In this document: piece after piece, positions 7,288 through 14,358 of the stretch | How the letters are laid out: each line of letters starts with the position of its first letter | Numbering within the stretch: position 1 is the stretch's first letter | Assembly: GCA_011773475.1 (NCBI GenBank) | Contig: WVXN01000043.1 | Span: forward strand, 1-31,502 | Reading direction: 5' to 3' | Source of the DNA: Candidatus Aenigmatarchaeota archaeon | GTDB taxonomy: Archaea > Aenigmatarchaeota > Aenigmatarchaeia > Aenigmatarchaeales > Aenigmatarchaeaceae | Length of the DNA: 31,502 nt | Translations under genes and position numbers: made by a program | Notes under the pieces: model-generated | The model's database searches: none | Seen by the model: only the letters and a program-made list of their open reading frames with translations | What the model was told of the DNA's origin: nothing

Positions 7288-8792
7288 AAGGCATTGATAC
7301 TTTAATGGCAGCAGTTTTTATTATTTTAATTTCTGTAGCAGGAATTGCAATTGTTTTAGAAACTAGTCAGCCTTCTGTTGGAAGATTAGAAGAAATAAGT
7401 TTAATGAAAGAAAGTAAGAATATTCTAACTAAAATAGATGATGCTGTTAAAGATGTTGCACAACAAGGCGAAGGATCGACCAGAGTATTGACATTTAGTG
7501 TCGGTGGCGGGGAATATTTTATAGATGCAGAAAAAGAGGCTCTTATCTTTTTTATGACTAGCCGTTCTCAAATAATTGGTGTAGGCATTTCTACAACTGA
7601 AGGAAATATAAACATGTTCGGGGAACCAAATAGAGTTCTCTTGAACATATCATATTCTAAAATCAATGTTACCGAAGGAGGCAGATTTGGAAAAGGATAC
7701 CGTAATTTATTTATAAGAAATAATGGTTATGATTTTGCAAATCAAAAACAGATAATTAGTATATCACTAGTACCAGTCTTACCTCCAACCGCCTTGGCAG
7801 TCCAATTCAATCAGGATGACTCACCATACATAGTTTCTGGAACAAATGTAGGAGGAATTCCACTTGATCTTAATAATCTAGGTGAAGGATCAACTTATGA
7901 TGTTGAAGAAGAAGGCTTTGGTGTAGGAGGTGAAAAAACAGATACTTTAGATGAATATGGGACTTTTAATACTTCCACTCAATTAAATGGATGGAATGAG
8001 AATGAAGTTGATATTGATGGAGATTTAATGGATAACTCTCCAGATACTTCTGTTTATAGGATCGGTGGAGGCTCTTTAATTGGATTAACTTTTGTAGGAA
8101 GAAACAAGGATTGGTCTGGAGAATATGTTTATAGGAATACCACTTTAATAAATAGTGGTTTAACAGTTCAATTGAACCTTTCATGGAGAAAGAGTTATTC
8201 TTCTATAACTCCAACAAGATATGATATGTATGTAAGAATTATGCATCCCAATGGAACTGTTTTTACAGTTTGGAGTGATTCTTCTGCTACTTGGAACACA
8301 TGGAAAGATGTTTTCCAAGACGTTTCAAGTTATTTTGACGCTAGTGGGGAATATGAAATAAGACTGGAATGTGATTTAAGAAATGGAAATGATAAGAATG
8401 CACAAACAATGTGTTGGTTTGATGAAGTATTTTTAGAGGTATCAACACCATTTACATATCGGATAGAAATTTTGCACAACTCTACTCCTATTAGCTATTC
8501 AGGAACTTTATATAGTATTAATGCCACTCTCAACTTTACAACTAATGTTTTTGACACATATTCTTTACAAATATATGATTGGCAAAATTCACAATGGAAG
8601 TCTACAGGTTGTGGTTCAGGCGATGTTCAACCAGATATACCGACCCAATTGTGGTGTAATGAAAATATCGATCCTTTGAATTATAATTCCTCTGACAATA
8701 TAGTAAGGATTAGGATTAAATCAACAACTGATTCAGATCAAGGAATTTTAAAAGAAGACTATGTTCAATACTATGTCAATTACATACCATAG
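7284..8792 (+). CDS. Large pilin-like surface protein with jelly-roll-like domain (502 aa)
   Basis: The N-terminus MKG-IDTLMAAVFIILISVAGIAIVL is a class III-type leader with hydrophobic helix. It continues into a 470-residue extracytoplasmic region. Residues about 230-395 (GTFNTSTQLNGWNEN ... WFDEVFLEVS) look like a beta-sandwich of the carbohydrate-binding or MAM/jelly-roll type, with alternating aromatic residues and a final buried Cys-Trp-Phe-Asp strand. A further small beta domain follows to the C-terminus (CGSGDVQP...). Many N-x-S/T sequons point to surface glycosylation. It is far larger than ordinary pilins, so a tip adhesin carried by the pilus is a reasonable reading. The domain name is a visual judgement and not a profile match. 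The promoter of the major pilin begins at its stop codon. Confidence 0.65.
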   Translation: MKGIDTLMAAVFIILISVAGIAIVLETSQPSVGRLEEISLMKESKNILTKIDDAVKDVAQQGEGSTRVLTFSVGGGEYFIDAEKEALIFFMTSRSQIIGVGISTTEGNINMFGEPNRVLLNISYSKINVTEGGRFGKGYRNLFIRNNGYDFANQKQIISISLVPVLPPTALAVQFNQDDSPYIVSGTNVGGIPLDLNNLGEGSTYDVEEEGFGVGGEKTDTLDEYGTFNTSTQLNGWNENEVDIDGDLMDNSPDTSVYRIGGGSLIGLTFVGRNKDWSGEYVYRNTTLINSGLTVQLNLSWRKSYSSITPTRYDMYVRIMHPNGTVFTVWSDSSATWNTWKDVFQDVSSYFDASGEYEIRLECDLRNGNDKNAQTMCWFDEVFLEVSTPFTYRIEILHNSTPISYSGTLYSINATLNFTTNVFDTYSLQIYDWQNSQWKSTGCGSGDVQPDIPTQLWCNENIDPLNYNSSDNIVRIRIKSTTDSDQGILKEDYVQYYVNYIP

Positions 8793-8797
8793 AAACC

Positions 8798-8805
8798 TTT
8801 ATATG
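8798..8805 (+). promoter_or_regulatory. TATA box of the major pilin gene
   Basis: TTTATATG, preceded by the BRE-like AGAAACC, lies about 27 nt before the ATG at 8829. That matches a leaderless, separately transcribed pilin gene. The box begins only six bases after the upstream stop codon. Confidence 0.65.
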
Positions 8806-8817
8806 CAAACTTTTGCA
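8804..8817. promoter_or_regulatory. Inverted repeat between TATA box and pilin start
   Basis: TGCAAA and TTTGCA form a perfect 6-bp inverted repeat with a 2-bp spacer, overlapping the end of the TATA box. A protein bound here would block promoter opening, so it is a candidate operator for the pilin gene. It is short enough to arise by chance in AT-rich DNA. Confidence 0.35.
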
Positions 8818-8828
8818 ATTCTTATAAC

Positions 8829-9239
8829 ATGAAAGGAATATCTCCAATTATAGCATCGGTTTTGTTAATTGCAATAACTATGAGTATTGCTGTTGTTTTG
8901 GCAGCTTATGTTACTAGTTATACTAGAGAGGCCACAGAGGCCATACCATCAGCTTGCATTGGCGGAGCATTGTTTGTTGAAGGAACACCAGATTGTACTG
9001 GAACTACATTGACTGTTGTTTTAAGAGCAGAATATGTTGAATTAAGTAGTTTTACGGCAGATACTAGAGATTCTGCCGGAGATGTAATACAAACAGGTTT
9101 AACAATGTCACCAAGTTCATCAATTCTTCCAGGTCAAATAGGAACATACACAGCAACTGTAACCGACTGTACATCTGTAAGTGACTTCAGAATTACAACA
9201 AACTGTTTCAATATTTACACAGGTTGGACAGCAGTATAG
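8829..9239 (+). CDS. Archaeal type IV pilin (major pilin candidate)
   Basis: 136 residues starting MKG-ISPIIASVLLIAITMSIAVVL. This is the classic archaeal class III signal: a short leader, cleavage after Gly3, then the conserved ISPIIA/SVLLIAIT helix of the DUF1628/pilin N-terminal family. The head has four cysteines (43, 56, 114, 126), probably two disulfides, and is rich in Thr/Ser. It has its own TATA box 27 nt upstream, unlike the overlapped minor genes before it. That fits a need for many more copies than the minor subunits. It is processed by a prepilin peptidase that is not encoded here. Confidence in pilin identity is high; its status as the major subunit is inferred from its separate promoter. 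Confidence 0.88.
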   Translation: MKGISPIIASVLLIAITMSIAVVLAAYVTSYTREATEAIPSACIGGALFVEGTPDCTGTTLTVVLRAEYVELSSFTADTRDSAGDVIQTGLTMSPSSSILPGQIGTYTATVTDCTSVSDFRITTNCFNIYTGWTAV

Positions 9240-9253
9240 TTATTTTTATTTTT
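9240..9253 (+). terminator. T-tract terminator after pilin gene
   Basis: TTATTTTTATTTTT directly follows the pilin stop codon, without a hairpin. Archaeal RNA polymerase terminates at such T-runs. Confidence 0.45.
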
Positions 9254-9285
9254 AGAAGATTTATTTAGTTTAGAGAGGTGATAAA

Positions 9286-9456
9286 GTGGCATTTAGTCAT
9301 AAAAATAGCAGAGGAGACACTTATTGGCTGCATCAAAAAGGAAAGTTATTTTTCTTTTCCAGAAATCCAGAAGGTGCTATAGACTTACCTCCACATTTGG
9401 AGGTTTTTGAAAATTCGAGAACTGGTTTGCCAATGGTAAGAAAAAAGAAAGAGTAA
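9286..9456 (+). CDS. 56-residue conserved-looking small protein, GTG start
   Basis: A GTG start at 9286 is preceded by a strong GAGGTGAT Shine-Dalgarno site (9275-9282). The protein begins MAFSHKNSRGDTYWLHQKGK and ends in NSRTGLPMVRKKKE. The layout (HKNS.G..YYLH, then lysine-rich, then FF.R, then IDLP..., then V.EN.RTGLPM.KKK) matches a small protein I remember as frequent in DPANN archaea; no function is known to me. It is soluble and basic, perhaps nucleic-acid or ribosome associated, but that is a guess. A TATA-like TTTATTTA lies at about 9260-9267. It sits between the pilin gene and the DUF151 gene. Confidence 0.8.
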   Translation: MAFSHKNSRGDTYWLHQKGKLFFFSRNPEGAIDLPPHLEVFENSRTGLPMVRKKKE

Positions 9457-9504
9457 TTCTTTCTAACAAATGTATTAATAGTTTAAAATAATAAATAGAT
9501 TAAT

Positions 9505-10029
9505 ATGCCTAAGAGAAAAAAATCTTCTAAAAGAAGAATTTCAACAAGAGAAAAAGCATCTAGACTGCCATTAATAGTTTTTCTAATAGTTATTTTGTTA
9601 TCATTTGTATCAATAGCATTAGTTAATTTAATAGACTTTGAAGATTATCTAATCGCAAATGTTCTAGAGGTTTCAGGAAATACAGTAGTGATAGGAAACA
9701 ATTGTACAGCTATAGTTGCTCAAACCTCTCCTGAAAGGGCGCATTCTATTGAAATTGGTGTAGAAGGCATCATAGAGCAAAGACCCAATACCCATGATAT
9801 ATTTGCACAGACCTTAAGGAGTTTTAACATAACGTTGGAACAAGTTACAATGGATAATTTTAAGGATGGAATTTATTATGCAAATTTACATTTAAGATCA
9901 GGAAATAAATTTTTAGAATTAGATGCAAAACCTTCTGATGCTATTGCTTTAGCTTTGAGGATGAATTCTTCAGTTTATATTAACAAAACCTTACTACAAG
10001 AGATTGGTAAGAACATCTGTGAAGATTAG
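9505..10029 (+). CDS. Membrane-anchored DUF151 (bifunctional nuclease family) protein
   Basis: 174 residues. A lysine/arginine-rich N-terminus (about 1-20) is followed by one hydrophobic span (about 21-43, LPLIVFLIVILLSFVSIALV) and then a DUF151/BFN domain (about 48-165). The family signatures are clear: RPNTHDIF, DGIYYANLHLRSG and DAKPSDAIALALR. DUF151 proteins are usually soluble and cytoplasmic. Here the positive-inside rule puts the domain outside, and N-x-T/S sequons (NCT, NIT, NSS, NKT) and two cysteines (C67 region and near the C-terminus) fit an external location. The substrate is unknown; the founding plant/bacterial member was reported as a DNase/RNase. The gene ends exactly where the opposite-strand regulator ends. 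Confidence 0.85.
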   Translation: MPKRKKSSKRRISTREKASRLPLIVFLIVILLSFVSIALVNLIDFEDYLIANVLEVSGNTVVIGNNCTAIVAQTSPERAHSIEIGVEGIIEQRPNTHDIFAQTLRSFNITLEQVTMDNFKDGIYYANLHLRSGNKFLELDAKPSDAIALALRMNSSVYINKTLLQEIGKNICED

Positions 10030-10404
10030 TTACTCTAAACAAATTCTACAATCTTTTATATCAGGAAAAACCTTTGTATGAATATCACATAACAATTTTC
10101 TTTTTCTAATTGTTTTACAGATATTACAAAAAGAACCTAGTGTCGTTAATGAGTTTAATTCACCAGAAGCTATTCTATCAACAAAAATTTCAATTTCTTT
10201 TTTGATGTTTTCATCCTTTTCTATGCTTTTAATTTTAGAACCCCTTAGGTTTCTCATATATTGTGATATTGCAGATTGTGTTAAACCTAGTTTTAGAGCA
10301 GCATTTTGTTGGGTTAGTTTATATTTTTCCATTAATTTTTTTGCTATTAAAGCCCTCATTGTAGGAAGAACATATTGTGCAACAATTTCACAGTAGGGTT
10401 TCAT
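10030..10404 (-). CDS. COG2522-type HTH (XRE-like) regulator with C-terminal Cys cluster
   Basis: The start chosen is the ATG at 10404, giving 124 residues beginning MKPYCEIVAQYVLPTMRALIA, which matches the usual N-terminus of archaeal COG2522 regulators. An upstream ATG at 10428 would add eight residues but lies directly against the TATA-like element (plus 10429-10435), so it is unlikely. A helix-turn-helix spans about 28-55 (LTQQNAALKLGLTQSAISQYM, in two parts). The C-terminus has CNIC (93-96), C106 and CRIC (119-122), plausibly binding zinc or an Fe-S cluster and sensing metal or redox state. A perfect palindrome covers the start site and suggests autorepression. The stop codon abuts the DUF151 stop with no gap. 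Confidence 0.82.
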   Translation of the reverse strand: MKPYCEIVAQYVLPTMRALIAKKLMEKYKLTQQNAALKLGLTQSAISQYMRNLRGSKIKSIEKDENIKKEIEIFVDRIASGELNSLTTLGSFCNICKTIRKRKLLCDIHTKVFPDIKDCRICLE

Positions 10405-10420
10405 TATAACACTGTTATAA
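10404..10420. promoter_or_regulatory. 17-bp perfect palindrome at start of the COG2522 regulator gene
   Basis: TTATAACA-C-TGTTATAA: two 8-bp arms around one central base. It overlaps the first base of the ATG at 10404, which is also the expected transcription start of a leaderless message (TATA-like TTTATAA about 25-31 nt upstream). This is a good site for a dimeric HTH protein, most simply its own product. A partial copy of the half-site (TATAACTGTT) occurs near 10481-10490 in the gap toward the TrmB gene. Confidence 0.6.
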
Positions 10421-10548
10421 AATAGCATTATAAATTTAAATTTTTAACCCAAATCAATGAGTTAAGCTGAAATAAGTTTTATAACTGTTCAGTAGTATGT
10501 ATTTAAATATCTTTCTATTATAATATTAATTACAAAACAGTAGCAAAG

Positions 10549-10556
10549 TTTATATA
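10549..10556 (+). promoter_or_regulatory. TATA box of TrmB-like gene
   Basis: TTTATATA, preceded by purine-rich AGCAAAG as BRE, lies 32-39 nt before the ATG at 10588. A GAGTGAT Shine-Dalgarno site follows at 10578-10584. The 10421-10587 gap holds this promoter and the divergent promoter of the COG2522 gene; nothing else was seen in it. Confidence 0.62.
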
Positions 10557-10587
10557 TGGAAATCATTTAATAAATAAGAGTGATGAA

Positions 10588-11394
10588 ATGATAGTTTCGC
10601 AAGACGTTTTAGATGCATTAAAGCAGATAGGTTTGAATCTTTATGAGAGAAAGCTTTGGGTTGCTTTGCTTTCAAGAGGAACATCTACAGCTGGTGAATT
10701 ATCAACATTAGCTAAAGTTCCGCACAGCAGAACATATGATGTCTTAGAATCTTTAGCAGAGAAAGGTTTTGTAATGATACAGTCAACAAAACCTTTAAAG
10801 TACATAGCAATTCCTCCAAAAGAAGCTTTAGAGAGAGCAAAGAAAAAATTAAAGGAAAATATGGAAGTTACAATAGAAAGAATTGCAAAATTTCAAAAAT
10901 CTTCAGCGGTAAAAGATTTAGACAGAGTGTACAAGAAAGGAGTTAAGATTGTTGAACCTGGAGAAATGACAGGATCCTTAAAAGGAAGAGACGCTTTGCA
11001 CAGACAGCTTGAAACCGTGTTTAAAAATGCTAAGAATGAAGTGTCAATCTTTACGACAATAAAAGGTTTAACAGAACTAAACTCAAATCATAGTGATATT
11101 CTAAAGAAAGCAGCTAAAAGGGGAGTAAAAATAAGAATAGCAACTCCTTTTGGGAAGAATACAACTAACATTATAAAGAATTTGAAACAGTTTGCTGAAA
11201 TAAGAAAAATTGAGAAACCAGATATTGCAGGAAGATTTGTTGTTGCAGATGGTAGTCATGTTGTCATGGCATTAACAGGCGAAGAAGTTCACCCAACACA
11301 AGATTTTGCAATGTGGAGCCAAAGCGAACATGCAGCAGGCGATCTATTAGGCCCAATGTTCAATTTCATTTGGAAAAACTTAGAATCAGCTTAA
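10588..11394 (+). CDS. TrmB-family transcriptional regulator
   Basis: 268 residues. An N-terminal winged helix (about 5-75) reads LKQIGLNLYERKLWVALLSRG, then STAGELSTLAKVPHSRTYDVL with the wing at GFVMIQ and KPLKYIAI: the TrmB signature. A coiled segment (about 80-105) and a C-terminal ligand or effector domain (about 125-265) follow. Classical TrmB proteins sense maltose/trehalose and repress sugar transport genes, but many homologues are general regulators, and no sugar ABC genes are near. The protein ends in a conserved-looking FNFIWKNLE helix. It is transcribed divergently from the COG2522 regulator, so one intergenic region serves two regulators. Ligand unknown. Confidence 0.88.
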   Translation: MIVSQDVLDALKQIGLNLYERKLWVALLSRGTSTAGELSTLAKVPHSRTYDVLESLAEKGFVMIQSTKPLKYIAIPPKEALERAKKKLKENMEVTIERIAKFQKSSAVKDLDRVYKKGVKIVEPGEMTGSLKGRDALHRQLETVFKNAKNEVSIFTTIKGLTELNSNHSDILKKAAKRGVKIRIATPFGKNTTNIIKNLKQFAEIRKIEKPDIAGRFVVADGSHVVMALTGEEVHPTQDFAMWSQSEHAAGDLLGPMFNFIWKNLESA

Positions 11395-11422
11395 TAATTT
11401 AAATTATAATTCTACTTTGTGT

Positions 11423-11455
11423 AAGGGGTAATACCCTTTATCAGATTTTTGTTTT
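11423..11455. terminator. Hairpin plus T-run between convergent genes
   Basis: AAGGGGT (11423-11429) pairs with ACCCTTT (11433-11439), one G-U pair included, around a 3-nt loop. On the plus strand it is followed by ATTTTTGTTTT (11445-11455). It lies between the TrmB gene and the convergent 104-residue gene. Archaea do not need hairpins to terminate, so only the T-run may matter. Confidence 0.35.
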
Positions 11456-11768
11456 AAATTTTACTAACTTGCTTATCAACTTCAATTCTACCTATACCTA
11501 AACAAAGATATTTTCTCTCAAGATTACACTCTTCTCCTACTTTTAAATCATCAGCAGGAATTTCACTTCTAGTGAAAAGCTCTTCTCCTTTTTTTGTGCG
11601 AAAGACATGTCTTGTAAGAGTAATTGGAAAACCTAAACCTATTTGAGGAGGTCCAGCATCAATATCCCGGTTTTGATTTAAATCGACTAGATATCGAGTC
11701 TCCTCACTACCAAGATATGTAGCTCTCTCAGTTTCGGTCTTAATAAAAAGATTTTTTAATATGACCAT
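11454..11768 (-). CDS. Hypothetical 104-residue protein
   Basis: I do not recognise this protein. It is soluble, with no signal peptide or membrane segment. It begins MVILKNLFIKTETERATYLG and has a probably beta-rich centre (AGPPQIGLGFPITLTRHVF, then TKKGEELFTRSEIP) and two cysteines (GEECNLERKYLC). The end reads GIGRIEVDKQVSKI. It lies 62 nt downstream of thrS on the same strand and could be read through from it. TATA-like elements (minus-strand CTTAAAAAG near 11800-11810 and TTTTATTATAG near 11780-11792) suggest its own promoter too. It converges with the TrmB gene. Confidence 0.65.
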   Translation of the reverse strand: MVILKNLFIKTETERATYLGSEETRYLVDLNQNRDIDAGPPQIGLGFPITLTRHVFRTKKGEELFTRSEIPADDLKVGEECNLERKYLCLGIGRIEVDKQVSKI

Positions 11769-11830
11769 ATGATTACCATTCTATAATAAAATAGAAAATC
11801 TTTTTAAGTCTTTCTATCACTTCTTATTTT

Positions 11831-13690
11831 TTATACAAATTTTGGTCTTTTTGTTAAGAATTTAGCTAATGGTAGAGGTTTAAATGGGTAATCTTTTGTT
11901 AATTTTTTGATTTTTTCTATTAAACTTTCTAAAGAAATATTTTCTACTTTTCCTGTTTCTCTAAATCTGACAGCCAATTTTTTAGATTCCTTTTCCTTCT
12001 TTCCTATAACTACTATAAAAGGTATCCATTCCATTTCAGAATCTCTCACTTTCTTTTCTACCCTCTCTGTTCTATCATCAATATCTACTCTTATCTTGTT
12101 TTCTTCTAGTTCTTTCATGATTTCTTCAGAATATTTTATATAATTATCATTCACAGGACACAATCTAACTTGTGTTGGAGATAGCCAAAGTGAAAATGTT
12201 GGGTTTTTTCCTGATTTTGAATTTGTATAAGCTTTCTCAAGTAAAGAGTACATAACTCTTTCTATAGCTCCAGATGGAGAACAGTGTAAAATTATTGGAT
12301 ACTGTTTTTTATCATTTTTATCAATATAAGTAATTTCATATCTTTTTCCATTTTCTATATCTATTTGGTCAGTTGATAATGCAGACGCTTTATTCAGATT
12401 ATCTATAAAATTAAATTCATATTTTAGAATAAAGTAAAAGAATTTTTGTTCCCACATCTCCACTAATACTGGCTTACCATGAAGTTTAATTAAATTATTT
12501 ATAAAATCTTTGTTTTCTTCGTAAAAATCTTTGGTAAATCTTATGGCCATTTCATAGTCACTATCATTTAATCCACTTCCTTTTAAAACATCTCTACTTA
12601 AATTAAACCTAACAATAAATTCCTTTTTAGCTTGTTCTAAATTAGAACATAAAGCATGAACATCAGGCATAGTGAATGCTCTTAATCTTCTTAATCCAAC
12701 AAGTTCTCCACTTTTTTCCCTTCTAAAACTATATCTAGTCAGTTCATAGATTTTGTAAGGTAATTGTTTATAAGAAAATTGAGAATCTTTAGCCATTAAA
12801 AACTGTCCAAAACACGCAGAAAATCTTAGGAAAAATTCTTTTTCATCAGATTTAACTACATATTGCCTTGCTGGAAACCTATTTAAATAATCAGCTAAAG
12901 CAGGATGTTGAAAATTATACATTATTGGTGTTTCTACTTCCATTCCACCATATTCAATAACTTTTTGAGTTACAAACATTTCTAACAAAGATTTTATTAA
13001 TCTACCTTTCGGATAATATCTTAAATTTCCAGGATCACTTCCAGGTTCAAAATCAGCTATCTCCATCTTTCTCATTAATTTTATGTGAGGCGGCATTTGT
13101 CTAACTACTCTTGATTTTTTTATTTCATAATCAGCTAACTTTTTCAATTTTTCATGTTTTTTAAAATCAAATTTTTCCACTGAAGTTAGTTTTCCATCAG
13201 GTTCCAGAATATACCAAAAGGATTTTAGTTTTTTTTCAGATTTTATTGCTTCTGAAACTTCTTCTTTATCTTTAATATCTACTTTTCCAAAAAATTTTGA
13301 TTGTTCTGCTAAAGGATGACCTTTTATTTTGATATTATATTGCTTGTTCCAACCAAAAGGAGCTCTGTAAGTTTCTAATCCAATTTTTTTAGAAATTTTT
13401 TCCATTTCTTTTAAAACTTTTAAAGCAGTTCCTGGTGAAGAAGGATTATTAGTTAAATGAACAAAGGGATAAATTAAAATTTTTTTACATTTTATTATCT
13501 CAAGACTTTCTTTTACTTCATTAATTGCTTTTGTTGCAATAGAAATATTATCTCCCCTTTCTACTGCTGTGAATAAAACAACTATATCTTCAAATCTAAC
13601 AGTTTTTTTTTCTGCTTCTTCTGCTGCTTTTATTTCTTTTTCAATTGGTGTGTATTCAATAAAATCTGAATGATTTTGTAAAATTCTCAT
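11831..13690 (-). CDS. thrS: Threonyl-tRNA synthetase, archaeal type
   Basis: A 619-residue class II synthetase that charges tRNA-Thr. Residues 1-135 are the archaea-specific editing domain (MRILQNHSDFIEY, YPFVHLT near 74-80, YRAPFGWNK near 108-116), a D-aminoacyl deacylase-like fold that removes mischarged serine. The catalytic core has motif 2 FRREKSGELVGLRRLRAFT (322-340) and zinc ligands C293, H345 and H469. The anticodon-binding domain occupies about 495-600 (VRLCPVND, DIDDRTERVEKKVRDSEMEW). The length is normal for the family. The start has an AGTGAT Shine-Dalgarno site and a TTATATAA TATA box in the 58-bp gap shared with the divergent tRNA-Gln gene. Confidence 0.97.
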   Translation of the reverse strand: MRILQNHSDFIEYTPIEKEIKAAEEAEKKTVRFEDIVVLFTAVERGDNISIATKAINEVKESLEIIKCKKILIYPFVHLTNNPSSPGTALKVLKEMEKISKKIGLETYRAPFGWNKQYNIKIKGHPLAEQSKFFGKVDIKDKEEVSEAIKSEKKLKSFWYILEPDGKLTSVEKFDFKKHEKLKKLADYEIKKSRVVRQMPPHIKLMRKMEIADFEPGSDPGNLRYYPKGRLIKSLLEMFVTQKVIEYGGMEVETPIMYNFQHPALADYLNRFPARQYVVKSDEKEFFLRFSACFGQFLMAKDSQFSYKQLPYKIYELTRYSFRREKSGELVGLRRLRAFTMPDVHALCSNLEQAKKEFIVRFNLSRDVLKGSGLNDSDYEMAIRFTKDFYEENKDFINNLIKLHGKPVLVEMWEQKFFYFILKYEFNFIDNLNKASALSTDQIDIENGKRYEITYIDKNDKKQYPIILHCSPSGAIERVMYSLLEKAYTNSKSGKNPTFSLWLSPTQVRLCPVNDNYIKYSEEIMKELEENKIRVDIDDRTERVEKKVRDSEMEWIPFIVVIGKKEKESKKLAVRFRETGKVENISLESLIEKIKKLTKDYPFKPLPLAKFLTKRPKFV

Positions 13691-13748
13691 ACAATCACTT
13701 TGTTACTATATTTATATAATCTTTTCTTAATTTAATTTATAATTGTAT

Positions 13749-13858
13749 AGCCCCGTCGTCTAGCGGCCAAGGACACAGGGCTTTGGTCATAAGACTAAAG
13801 CATTGAGCTTTGCTATGAAAGAAACCCTGTAACGCAAGTTCGAATCTTGCCGGGGCTA
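13749..13858 (+). tRNA. tRNA-Gln (anticodon TTG) with intron
   Basis: The acceptor AGCCCCG pairs with CGGGGCT (13851-13857), with discriminator A at 13858. The D stem is GTCT/GGAC, the T arm GCAAG-TTCGAAT-CTTGC. The anticodon stem CAGGG (13776-13780) and CCCTG (13825-13829) are separated by a loop containing a 37-nt intron. After removal the loop is CTTTGGA, anticodon TTG. The exons total 73 nt. CCA is not encoded. The first base A and the acceptor sequence fit archaeal tRNA-Gln. Confidence 0.94.
13787..13823 (+). other. tRNA-Gln intron (37/38 position, bulge-helix-bulge)
   Basis: The exon CTTT (13781-13784) pairs with intron AAAG (13818-13821) to give the 4-bp central helix. The bulges are GGT (13785-13787) and AAA (13822-13824), and the inner helix is CATA/TATG (13788-13791 with 13814-13817). 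Cutting after the second base of each 3-nt bulge removes 37 nt between tRNA positions 37 and 38. An inner AAAGC/GCTTT hairpin closes the intron. This is the standard substrate of archaeal tRNA splicing endonuclease. Confidence 0.9.
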
Positions 13859-13899
13859 TTCTTTTAAATAACTCTAAATAATGTTAATATTGTGATAAA

Positions 13900-14274
13900 A
13901 TGGCTGAAAGACCGTTAGGGGTTACCATAATTGCAATCTTGGGTATTATAGGCGCAATTATACTGGTTATTGGCGGAATAATTTTGCTGTTTATAGGAGC
14001 AGCTTTAGCAGCGTTTCTCGGACCAATCGGTGGACTAGGAATAATTGGAGGTATAGTAGTCTTAATAATTGGAATAGTCCAGTTTGTAATTTCTTATGGA
14101 TTATTTAAAATGAAAAAGTGGGCACTATACATAGAACTTATCTTCTTGATAATAGGAATCGTAGGCAGTATAGTAATGATGGCATATACCGGTGATATAA
14201 CACAAATAATAAGTATAATAGTATACGCAATTATCTTTTACTATCTATATACAAAAAGAACTCTTTTTTCCTAA
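13900..14274 (+). CDS. Small four-span membrane protein (DUF2127-like N-terminus)
   Basis: 124 residues, starting MAERPLGVTIIAILGIIG, an N-terminal pattern seen in many small uncharacterised archaeal and actinobacterial membrane proteins. Hydrophobic spans lie at about 8-30, 38-62, 73-95 and 100-118, with a KMKKW loop between the second and third. No transport or catalytic residue is apparent. The start has GTGAT a few bases upstream. It follows tRNA-Gln by 41 nt and is followed by a T-rich stretch (14290-14297) that may terminate it before the uS12 promoter. Function unknown. Confidence 0.7.
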   Translation: MAERPLGVTIIAILGIIGAIILVIGGIILLFIGAALAAFLGPIGGLGIIGGIVVLIIGIVQFVISYGLFKMKKWALYIELIFLIIGIVGSIVMMAYTGDITQIISIIVYAIIFYYLYTKRTLFS

Positions 14275-14358
14275 AACCCAACCCCCCTTATTTTTTTAAT
14301 TTAAACCAAAAGATTTTTAAAGTCTTATTTCTAAATATGCAAATACTCAGTGATAAAT

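Noticed and set aside
10405..10428. Upstream ATG at 10428 as start of the COG2522 regulator
   Set aside because: It lies directly against the TATA-like element and adds eight residues not typical of the family; the ATG at 10404 fits both.
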